Below are positions 52,623-62,402 of a stretch of 64,000 nucleotides of DNA, in pieces. Under the pieces are notes generated by a model. The model did no database searches. It was not told where the DNA came from and was given only the letters and a program-made list of their open reading frames with translations. The position numbers and the translations under genes were made by a program. Numbering within the stretch: position 1 is the stretch's first letter; each line of letters starts with the position of its first letter. This DNA is from Morchella semilibera (lineage: Eukaryota > Ascomycota > Pezizomycetes > Pezizales > Morchellaceae), in assembly GCA_009192285.1 (NCBI GenBank), contig WBVU01000010.1, positions 2,007,372 through 2,071,371 on the forward strand, written 5' to 3'.

Positions 52623-52718
52623 TATGTACTTCGGGTGTAGGGGTAAGTGAGAAGACACCAAGCAGCCAAGTTTGCGTGGAGGGTGTCTTCTCACTTGCCC
52701 CTACACCCGAAGCACATA
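52623..52718. repeat. Near-perfect 37 bp hairpin, second of a pair
   Basis: The left arm (52623-52659) and right arm (52682-52718) are reverse complements over 37 bases with two mismatches, separated by a 22-base loop. Both arms contain GGTGTAGGGG or its complement and GAGAAGACACC. A transcript from either strand would fold into a long, nearly perfect stem. No open frame crosses it meaningfully. Options are a short mobile element, a terminator-like or regulatory structure, or a small-RNA precursor. Confidence 0.85.
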
Positions 52719-52965
52719 TTTAGGCATGTTTGAATATACTTGTAGAGTACATACTCTATACCTCTCCCATGCACAGCTTCTGTGCCCCCTATTCAAGTCC
52801 GGTGCCAAGGTATATCAAACCTTCTTTCGTTGCATACAGCGCTCGTCTGGGGCTACGCGAGATCAATGAGGTTGTAGAAATCAAGGGAAAAGAAATGTAG
52901 CAATTCGGCTCAAGTTAAATTTCGATAAAAGCGTCCAATATCGGCCTCCCCGGTATCAGCCCAGT

Positions 52966-53495
52966 CTAGTCCGGGATGCCCCCGTTCTCATTTACCCTCT
53001 CGCTAAAACTAACACAAGCGAAAGTCCACACATTGGCCATAGCTCCCGAAACCCTGGCTGATAGATAAATCCCGACGACCAGGCTTGCCTCATGTTCGAG
53101 ATGTGGTGTCGTGAATAGGCATTGTAAGTGTGGCAAAATATGTTGCTGGAGAGTAAGCGAATATATTTTCATCGAGCGTTTCACAAAAGAACTGTTCTCT
53201 GAGAATATATGCTTCTCTCGAAAGAGGGCTCACAATGGTGTGTGAACCACACCTTAAGTAGCACGTGGTCCGTGGACCAGTCCATGAGCACAGCTTTGCC
53301 ACTTGGCATCTCCAACTGGATTGTTAATTGGGGGTTTGATTTGTAACGCCGGATAGTTTGGTTATGAGAGAAAACCTTCTGGCGGCTTAAATCTAATAGA
53401 TAGGGAATTGCCGGTATGTAGAATAGGCATCCCACTCCAATGATGGAGCACGGAAGGTAATGTCGGCCTTTATGTATTAAGAGATACCTCCACAA
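52966..53495 (-). other. Overlapping minus-strand open frames, possibly a decayed gene
   Basis: Three minus-strand frames of 70-104 codons overlap across this interval in different phases. The upstream frame contains a reasonably ordered segment (LEMPSGKAVLMDWSTDHVLL) and ends near 53181; another frame continues downstream with VWTFACVSFSERVNENGG. The succession could reflect a frameshifted relic or exons of a small gene. I recognise no family and could not find convincing splice sites, so no gene is called. Confidence 0.2.
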
Positions 53496-54457
53496 TAGGG
53501 GGGCGTTTTACTTAAGGTCTTTGCTAGAACATGGAGTTTATAGGTCCAATAAACCTACCGTACTGATTAAAGGGCGATTGTACCTACTAGGTACCGTAGC
53601 TGCAATACGGTATTGTGGGGGGGGGGGGGAACCCCGAATTAGCGCAATGCCATGGTATGCTACCAGATAGGGTACTGGATACACCCGCTTTTTTTTATAC
53701 CTACATGCTGTATCACATGTTCATAACTACATGTACATACATACATGTATACGTAGCAGTAAGATAAGCAAAATCATTGGATTCGAAATAAAAGCCTCCA
53801 CTATATATATTTGATTGGGGTAATAGAGCGTATTGGCCAACAACCTCTGAGTTTAAATGTTTAATTCTTGGCGACTTGTTTTTGGTGCGCCAAGAGCTCA
53901 AAATTTGAACTCAAAATTTGAAAATATGAGTGTGGCCAACACTCTCTAATATATGCCGAGTATACACGATTCACTATTCCCTCGAACACCCCCCTCAGGA
54001 GATAAATAGATGTAGGTCTCTACTTTTCTGCGTTAGTTCTGTAGGCCCGGGTGTACGGGGTGTTGGAAGCGTCAACTGTCACTACAATCATTCGATCCTG
54101 TCTAGAGTGACATGTAGTACCAGTGATACTATAGATTGTTCTTGCAATTGTGCAATAGCGCAAGCACATCATGAATCCAAAGATCTACATCTTATCAAAA
54201 AATGTTACGAGTGATAAAGTATGATTGAGACATGGCAAAAAATGTCCAAGCGATTGTAATCACATATTAGGCTATACCTCAAACGTTCATATACATATAT
54301 ATTGTCTTAATTATAATTATATATGACCTACAAAGTTATCACATAAAACACCCTAACCTTCTCAGTCCGGGTAACCCACGGACCCACGAAAAGCTTACCC
54401 CAACTTTACATCTGAAAACATCCAATCCCAAGTACCAGGACCTGTTGCGCATAAACA

Positions 54458-54820
54458 ATGGCAAAGAAACGTTCGTTGACTACCCCTAGACCCTATAGAA
54501 AAGTGTTGCTAAAAGCCATGCAGCAAAATCTCGTACGATTGCGGTGCGCCTAATCTCGATGGCAATGACGGGCTACTACAAGACATTTGTGCGACCTCGA
54601 ACTCACCGTCCTTTATCAATGATCAAGTACGATCCAGTCGGTAAGGATATCCACGGCTTTCAATCCCGAATTATCTTTGAAAGAGTGGATACTTGTCTAC
54701 ACGGGGGCAATGTTCAGTCTACGCTGGGCGAGGTTGCGATCAACTAAAAGTGCTGATTCGGAGACCCTAGTTCGGCGAAATGTCCTTTTTCTCGAGGCGA
54801 AGCGCGGAAGGAGTGGATAG
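54458..54820 (+). CDS. MRPL39: Mitochondrial large-subunit ribosomal protein bL33m
   Basis: This small protein belongs to the mitochondrial 54S ribosomal subunit (bacterial L33 family). Three exons, 54458-54470, 54524-54640 and 54771-54820, give 59 residues. The introns are 53 and 130 bp, GT-AG, and exactly keep frame. The product starts [16 protein letters not shown], continues [19 protein letters not shown] (residues 19-37) and [19 protein letters not shown]. This matches the conserved layout of L33 proteins: basic N-terminus, LxSxAxTG, an RxxxHRPLxxxKYDP core and an xxVLFxExK end. Length is normal for the family. The first intron's donor (GTTCGT) is unusual, but no alternative gives a sensible N-terminus. 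Only exon 2 is long enough to show up as an ORF, so automated callers may miss or truncate it. A telomere-like ACCCTAA element lies about 110 bp upstream; such elements occur at ribosomal-protein promoters in many fungi. Confidence 0.92.
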
Positions 54821-55197
54821 TGTAACCGAGTCCGAAAGCTATATATATCTACGGATCATTGAAAAGGTGTGGTCTATGGTCAGACTTTAAGGCAGGACAT
54901 CGAAGAGGTGATGAATTGTAAATACACATGCATATCTTTGTTGGTTTGGGAACGGCGTCCAGAATACACACGCTAAATACTACAGGGTTATTTGTAGGGC
55001 ATTATATGTCCCTTTTTATAACAGTATGTACTAGTATCGACATAATTCCACCAATTCGGATTCAGAAACTTCATGTTGAAGCTGCTTCTGGATGAAGATG
55101 GACTGAGCATTTCAGGAATCAGTATCAAAGCAAACTTTCGCAGTTAATAAGCAACTAAAAAAAGCAAACACTTCTCATCAATATTATAGGATGTTTT
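54821..55197. other. Short intergenic gap between convergent genes
   Basis: This is the shared 3' region of the bL33m gene (plus) and the coiled-coil gene (minus). I see nothing else in it. Confidence 0.7.
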
Positions 55198-58100
55198 CTA
55201 TAAATTTTTCTTGCCTGCCCTCTTCTTTTCTTTGAAGCTCCTCAAGTTCTTCTTCACAGAGGGCTCCTCCCTCCCTCTACTGCTCTTAAGTGGCTCAGCC
55301 TCATCCCCTGACCATTCTTGGTCGTCTCTATTTTTCCTCCCGCGGTCTTTTCGAGAGCGGTTTGGAAGTTTCTTGGTGTCCTCTGTAGCTCCCCGAGTAT
55401 TACGAGGTATTCTAGGCCTGTTTGGGGTAATTGGAGAATGTTGCTCGACCCTATATTCAAGAATGTCCACAACATGAGATTTTGGGGTGAAGGGTGTCAG
55501 GGTTCTTTTCTCTGGGGAGGCCCTTCTCAGCGGTAGAATATCCACTTCCTTGACACAACCCCCCACGAAGCCCTCACTCATAATAACATCGTCGCTTTCT
55601 TCATGTAATATTCTCTTCGGTGATAAATGCTGGTTCTTCCCTAGGCCTAGGTCTTGCAGGCCCTTCGACTTTTCGACTCTAGGAGGGTTACCCCATATAT
55701 GATGCTCGACCTGCGTTTCGGGGATAGTCTCTAGTGATGTTAGTGGAGAGAGTGGTGGGCTACTCGTGAAGGGGGATTCCATGATTTCGGTAGCCACGCG
55801 TGAATATGGGTCTTTTTTCTTATCAGAATTTATAACTAGCGTACCCTCAGAAGTTTCGATTGCGAGTGGCATTCCGCTGAAAGTTCTAGTTTGGTCTGAA
55901 GAGTCACCTTGGTCGTATTGATTAGAAATCGACCTTGATCTTCTACTAGGATCCCTAAGCTCCCTTAGAACCTTATCCAGTGCTTTTGTTCTCTCCTCTA
56001 GGGTATACGTATTTATTGCGCTTTCTTTCTCCGTCCTACTTCCTTGTTTTTCCCCTTCCGTTTCTTCTAGGGCCGCCCTCAAGTTTCTTTCGACTATACG
56101 AAGGGCTATCAAGTCTCTAGCAGCTGATGATATCCCAGACCTCTCGGGTTCCGCACGCTGTCTGGTTATCAACGATTTGTCTTTCTGGGGAGTATCTGTT
56201 TTTTCTAGCGCCTTTGAAAGTTCATCTGCGGTGTTTCCAAGGATTTTTTCAAGCGCATAATAGCTTGTATTGGACGCCTCCACAAGCTGTGTTAAATTAT
56301 TAATGGTCTTCTCCAAGCTGGTCTTGTCCTGACGGAGCCTAGCATGAGATACCTTGATGTCCTCGTTCTATAATATTAGCGGACTAGATAATTTTATAAT
56401 ACCCCACAAAATCCGTAACTTACTTGTTTGCCCAACTCTTGTATCTCTTTTTTAAGTTCAAATACCTATTTAATCATTATCAATAAAGACTGGAGGAATT
56501 GAAGAGTGGAAATGGACACCTACGACGTTAGATCCCTCAGCTAACATGGTCTTGAATTCCTTGTTATCAGTCTCCAACTTTATTTTCTGCGCTTCGAGCG
56601 ACTTTATTTGATTATGTAACCGTGAGGTTTCCCTTTGCCGAAGCATATTTGCGTTTGTCTCAACTTCGATACGTGCTTTCATCTTTTGTTCCTCAGCCAG
56701 TGCCATGAACCCAGCCCTTTCTTCAACGAAACCCCCAATCTTGTTTTCCGCTTCTTTGTATCTGGAGTTGAGCGCTTCTAGCTCAATTCTTAAAGTTTCA
56801 ATCTCTCTATCCTTTGTCTGTGACAAAATTATTGCTTCTTGAAGATTATCTCTTGCTGTCCCAAACTCTTTCTTCAGATTGCAGTTCTTTTGCTTCAATG
56901 TATTGATAGTTTCGGTCATAAAAGGATCCTCCGCGGCTCGGGCTTCTAGGGCGCTGATGGTTTTTCTTAATGTAGAGATACTACCCAAGTTTGTCAGAGC
57001 ATGTTTCGAGATTTTATGAGGTTTCTCTACAGACCTTTCGTTCAGTGACTTTTCAACTGCACTTCCTCTTTCGACCTGAGTGCTCATATCATCGCACCTC
57101 TTTAAAGCATCTTTCAACTTCAATTCGTGCCCCATGATGATATGCCCTTTTTCGGCAGATTCGACTAATGAAATCTCATATTTTTCATGTATTTCCTTGA
57201 GTTCTGCTTCCAAGCTTACGATTCTGGCATTCAGATAGCCTATATACCCATCTGAGTATGATAGCGCCTCTGCATTCATCTTGTGCGTTTCGTGGAAGAG
57301 ATCCATTATCTCGATCGAAGTGTTGCTAACTCTCCTCTCCACACCAAGCAAAATTTCTGTAGTATCCACCTCCCGATCCTTCAGCTTCTCGATATTTTTG
57401 AAATAGTTTTGGACTAAGTTCCTAGTAATATTCCCATCCGCTTCTATCTTCATCTCCGTAGTCTTTTGGGCCCCAGTCAGTCTTTCAATTAGTTCAGACT
57501 CATCCCTCTCTTTAATTGCTTCCTTGAGCTCTGTAAATCGTCCCATTACCTCAATTTTCCCGTCCTGAACCGCTGTTAGAATAAGTTTGTTTTTTTCTCT
57601 GTCGTCCTGAATCTGACATTCGAGGCTTTGTGTACGGTCTCTTTCGGCAGCTAATAAGCCTGCATTTTCTGACAACTGTTTATGGAGGAATTTTATATTT
57701 TCTTGCACTATTGTGAGTTAATATCTAAACCTAAGTAGGAGCGAAAACTCGAAAAATACAAACTTACGTTTGTGGATCTCCCTGCCTGATTCTTTCAATG
57801 AAGCACTAAAATCACCCCACTCTTTCATCCTTACACCGGCCTTCTCTGTTAGGTCTCTCACCTCTTTGAGGTTGTTTAATAGCTCGTTCCTATCACAGGA
57901 AAGCTCGTTAAAGCTTTGCCTTAGGTGTGTTTTCTTCTCGTTTAACATATTGTAATCATTTCCTAGTCCGTCCACAAACTTTTGAACTCCTGAAACCCTC
58001 TTTTTTAGCCCAGATACTGTATCTTTGTAAGTCGCGACCTGGGCTTTGAGTTCGGCATTCTTCTTCTCTGATGCCTCATTGTGCAAGACCTGTGTGTTGA

Positions 58101-59519
58101 GTGATGAAATTGTTTCGCGCAATCTATTCTCAAGGGTCTGTTTCTCGGTCGTCAGTGCTGTTAGGGCTATCAATAGTTTATGTTCCCCACTGTGGGTTTG
58201 GTCCGGCTCTTCATGAGAGATAGACCCGTGCGGAGGTAAAGGAATCTTATAGCCGGGTTGCCTCGAAGGATTGTTTGTGTTGTAGATAGAGTCTATAGGT
58301 ACTCTGTCATTTTGGGGGGTTCCATTGCTGCCGGCAGTAGATCTATTATTCATGGGGTGGCTTCCATTAATTTTCTCTGATATGGTACTCGCATGTGCTT
58401 CTGAGGAGCTTACCACCCCGTTTGGCGATCCCCGTATAATACTAGTGGGTCGATTAACGCCTTTGGGGAGAGGTATATGCTGCTTTAAAGGTTGGCCCGT
58501 ATGCGCCGGGATGTTTTTATCTCGCCGATATTTTTCGGTATCATGTACTGATTCTGGTAATTTTGGATTACGGCCGTTACTCGAACCTTTAGTCCTAGGA
58601 CTAGGTATTAAAACTTCATCAGTTGGCTCAGTTTTAATTTCATCGTCTAAAACGATAATTTCAGGGCGTTTGTTTCCACCTGGGGCCAGATTAGTAGAGG
58701 AATTGTTTTGAGGTCCAGAGGTTCCAGTGGGTCTTTCATGTCTTTTTCTGGGCCTTGTCTCGTCACTTTGTGAGCTTGCCTCAGTTGCTCTTTCACCATT
58801 GACTCTAGTGGCTCTTCCCCTTTCCTGAGAGTCTTTTCTAGATACTCCTATATGCCCACTATGCCCATCTTGCTGAGGCAGCGCTCTCCCAAGGCCAGAT
58901 TGATCACGCCCTGAATCAGATATAAAAGAACTAGAGCTTTGTGTACGTTTCCGTTTCTCTTTACCTGAGATATGTTGCGGCATAGTCTTCCGTCCCCTTT
59001 CGACTGAGTGTAGAGATTGAGGTGGTGGTAGCATCTTCTCGCGCGGTACTGGTGCCTCGGGCAGGGGTGCCGCTTGAAAGGCTAGTAGGGGAGGGGCAGT
59101 GGTAGGAGCTGAGAATATCGGGACTTGAACTTTCATTGCTAGATGCCATTTTAAGTGTCCAATTAGCCAACTGTGAGCTCTTGTAGCGGGCCAAAATGAA
59201 GCCCACCTTCCATCCCACCTTTTTCCTGTCCACTTATGCCATGGGCCACCTTGCTATGGGGGACATCATTACTCCCCATCCTCTCCCTAGTTTTCACATT
59301 CCCTTTCACTTGACTAGTTGTGTCTATAACGGCTGCTACAGGGGGTTTTCTGCTTGTAGCGGCGAACTTGAAGCCCTGCACAATGCTGTCGATACCTGCA
59401 CTCATGGGTCTGTGGGGCAAGAATCTATCTCCACCCGGTACAGAGAGGTTTAGGGATGGCCTCGGCGGGGATTTGGAGGAGGAAGAAGTGGAAGAAGAAT
59501 GTTCCTTGACTATTTCCAT
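55198..59519 (-). CDS. Large coiled-coil protein with SUMO-type motifs; possible chromosome-axis or synaptonemal component
   Basis: Five exons (59519-59219, 59138-57768, 57707-56524, 56465-56424 and 56367-55198) give about 1355 residues. The introns (80, 60, 58 and 56 bp) are GT-AG and keep frame. The first junction is least certain, since other donors and acceptors also fit. Residues 1-400 are Ser/Pro/basic and disordered. IIVLDDE (about 261-267) fits a SUMO-interaction motif and is followed at once by IKTE, a sumoylation consensus (psi-K-x-E). Residues about 420-1110 are long coiled coil rich in Glu, Lys and Leu heptads, including KFVDGLGNDYNMLNEKK. The tail is disordered, with a very basic end (KKNLRSFKEKKRAGKKNL). 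No motor, kinase or membrane segment is seen. The layout of disordered head, long coil, basic tail and SUMO motif is shared by transverse-filament proteins such as Zip1 and Sordaria Sme4, but also by other scaffolds. The function is therefore a hypothesis; the gene itself is well supported. Confidence 0.75.
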
Positions 59520-60338
59520 ATTGGCAAATAAATAGATGTCAAGATAAATGGCAACAAGGTCGATAACATCCGGTACGTTACGAGGCTAGTTCCAATTTCG
59601 AATGTAAAGACAGAAGAGTTGGGAAGGTGTGTGCACATACAAATATGATAGCTGTCTGGTAATACATGTACTGGCTCAAACCTACTTAATACGTACGTAG
59701 TACATACGTACCGTGTCTAATGCATTACAAATAAATGTAGACCGTGTATCCCGCGACCTGGTCAGTAACCTAAGCCCACTCAACCGCAATAATATTGCCC
59801 TAATCTCCGCCTTGAAATCAACGAGATGGTCAGGGTTAGGACAGACAATATGTACATGTAGTTACGTGTACTTATGTATTCGTACCTAAATACATGTATG
59901 TATGTATGTACTACCTACATGTTAACATTTATAAGTCCTGGGAAAGGGGGAGAAATAGGTCTCGTAAAAAGTGAAGGGAAAAAAAGTTTGAAACAGCGAT
60001 AATAATAGTGATATGATAAAACAAAAGAAATTCGTCCTGCTGCAAAAGCACAACCATTGTGAATCCTCAAACCGAGAAGGGTTTGGAGAAAGACACACTT
60101 GAAGGATGAAGAAACTACTCGAACAAAAGAATATAGAGTAAAAGGAAGCAAATTGATAACGCCAGTCCCCAACCCTCAACGTACACACAAAAAGGAAAAA
60201 AAGAAAGAAAGAAAATAGACTACAAAACCAGGTTTACTAGAACCTTATACTTTATCAGGTCAGGCACATGACACTAAAGTTATAATGCATCTGGACCCAT
60301 TCACCACTGCACATTCCATCACTTACATGCGCATTTGT
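59520..60338. other. Intergenic region upstream of the coiled-coil gene
   Basis: This region probably contains the promoter of the minus-strand coiled-coil gene and the 3' UTR of the LAMTOR1-like gene. It has a dense group of ACATGT/ACGTAC words (about 59660-59925) and an A-rich tract near 60190. I see no gene. Confidence 0.65.
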
Positions 60339-60895
60339 TTATCCGTCAAGCTCCAGCCCAACCACTAATTTCCCTACACCCTTGACTCTCCCAACTTCCT
60401 TCACAGCTTCTTCCCCTCCTTTCAGGATGCTATCCAACCACTCTCTTTCCTTTACGCCCACAACGGCTGGGTCTAATACTACAGGCATTTCGGGTCCCTG
60501 TTGTGGCGGCTTTGTCTTGCTCAACACAGAGCGATACCACTCACCACGAGTGTTTGGTGTGGCAGAGGAAGATGAGTGTGTTAGCATCGGAGGCGCGAAG
60601 ATATCGATAAGATTTTCTGATGTCTGCGCCACGAGACGCTCGAGATATTCACGCTCGTGAAGGAGCGCCTGGGGATCTACTGGAGGATATGCGCCGTGCG
60701 GGGCAGATTGAGAAATAAAAGCTCCCCCAGAGGTGTAGAGATGGTGTTCATTGTGAGTGGTAAGAAGACGAGTGTGCTCAGACTATTCAGGGGAAGTCAG
60801 TAACTAACAAAGTAGAAAGGCGCAAGAAGGGAGGGGATAAGTACATCATCTGATTTCCTCCGCAGACCAAGGCAGGAAGAGCAGGCGGAGCCCAT
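60339..60895 (-). CDS. MEH1: LAMTOR1/Meh1-like lipidated scaffold of the TORC1-activating EGO/Ragulator complex
   Basis: Proteins of this family anchor Rag GTPases to the vacuole or lysosome so that TORC1 can sense amino acids. Two exons, 60895-60845 and 60782-60339, with a 62 bp GT-AG intron (branch-like CTGAC before the acceptor), give 164 residues. The product begins MGSACSSCLGLRRKSDD: Gly2 with Ser and Cys close by fits N-myristoylation plus palmitoylation. It is followed by SEHTRLL, then a helix EREYLERLVAQTSENLIDIF (about residues 64-83), which matches the LAMTOR1 central helix pattern of a ReeyL motif followed by (A/S)(Q/K)TxxNxIDi. The C-terminal part has a second helix (EREWLDSILKGGEEAVKEVG). 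Length is normal for fungal Meh1. The lipidation motif sits on a separate short exon and would be lost if only the long frame were annotated. The family call rests on motif order, without alignment. Confidence 0.8.
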
Positions 60896-62402
60896 ATTAT
60901 TTAAGTGAATGTGATTATATTAAGATGTTATGGTGGTATTAAAGAGGTAGAGGCCGCAATGGTGTATGAGAACGAAACGCAAGTCAACTGTGAGATAGGG
61001 GATATGTGCGGAGATGACAAATTCCCCGAAACCTTAAATCGTGACTGAAGTTTAAGAGGTGAGAGACTTCACTGACAATTAAGTAGTCCAGACTCTAGCT
61101 AAAGACGAAACGGACAACCGCGTAGATCTACGTCGAAGCGGGGGGGGGGGGGGGGGGGGGATATCCGATTGTCGCAACGTTGCCGTTAATCAAGATGTTG
61201 AACAGCTGGTAGCCGTCACTATAAATTAAGTTGCCAATCACGGTTTGTTATGATTATTACCTCGATGGTGTTTGTATTCGCCAACGTCGCCGTCGTGTCG
61301 TCTCCGAAGAGATGTCGGATGGGGGGGATGTAGATTAAGTATGTATGTAGCTGATATGTAGATATTTTAGTGCCGAGACGCCGAGTGGGTAACTATGTGT
61401 TGACTAAAGGGGGGTAGATGATGTCCCGCGTGACGTGACGGCAAAAACACGGGTGGCTGGATGTGGTTATGATAGAGTGAGGAGAAACGAGGGGAATCGT
61501 TGTCCGGGATTATCAATAATATATTTAATATATTGTCACGTATTTATACTACAAGGCCCACAGAAACCAAATTGATGTTGGCACTAATATGTCGTTGCAG
61601 GTATCGCAAGTATTGCGCACCAGTTACTACTCGATAATTCGGATTTAAACCATGGTTATGCAATAATGATCCCTCACTTGCAGGTAGGGGGGGGGTTATT
61701 ATAATTAAGTCCGCCGTATCTTTGCCCTCTTAAAGCGCTGCGATGAAGATGGTCGTTGAGTGTCTGCTCTATCTATGGTTATCGTCCCGCCTCTCTGTTC
61801 CATATGCCTCCCATATGGACCCTTTACTTTCCCGTTTCCGCATCCGGCTTCCCCTCTGATTGCTCGTCAGTATGCGGTGTATGCAGGTAATATTTAGCTC
61901 ACAAGGGTACCGTGGTTCCCGAATCCGCGATCTCACTAGTGTTTGGGGACATAGATTTACTTTGATATGATGGCCTTGCGCGGGGTTTTCTCGTGTATCC
62001 TTGGGTAGCGTATTTTTTTTTAAATTATCAGGCTGACGGCGGCCTTCACAATTCGACTGTCCATGTGCGACTCGAATGGACAACACTGAGTGAGGGGGAA
62101 CCTGTGCGCAGGGCTAGAGGTTGTGGACACTTGCAATTGATTTTTCCTCTTTGAGATGCAGAACCTGGGGCTGTATGCGGCTCTGCTGCATTAGACGTCA
62201 TCCCCGTTGTACCAAAATTAGAATGTATACTCTACATGTATCTTATCAGCACGGTACATCAAGTATTAGATACATGTACATACCAGTCTCTTACCCACAG
62301 TCTCCTTCCCCGCTTCTTCCTCGCTTTTGAAATTTCAACACCAAAAACTGCTAAGCAACCAGGTTACACAGGTAACAAAGTCTCTAGAACTTAGGCTTCA
62401 AG
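60896..62402. other. Intergenic region between LAMTOR1-like gene and LINE ORF1
   Basis: No supported gene is visible. A 21-base G run (61140-61160) lies about 250 bp upstream of the LAMTOR1-like start. From about 62,100 onward the sequence leads into the retroelement ORF and probably contains its 5' untranslated region; no 5' end or target-site duplication was identified. Confidence 0.55.
61140..61160 (+). repeat. Poly-G run, 21 bases
   Basis: This is the longest G run in the window, uninterrupted, upstream of the minus-strand LAMTOR1-like gene. Confidence 0.9.

Larger units (their letters stand above)
50458..54457. other. Intergenic region between divergent phytochrome and bL33m genes
   Basis: About 4 kb holds the promoters of the phytochrome gene (minus) and the bL33m gene (plus). 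Visible structure: a perfect palindrome GGGTGATCACCC near 51192, a 13-G run (51823-51835), two strong hairpins (51871-51995 and 52623-52718) with an open frame of 122 codons between them, and unassigned minus-strand frames at 52966-53495. A 13-G run lies at 53617-53629, and a telomere-like ACCCTAA element at about 54350, some 110 bp before the bL33m start. No other gene is supported. Confidence 0.6.
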
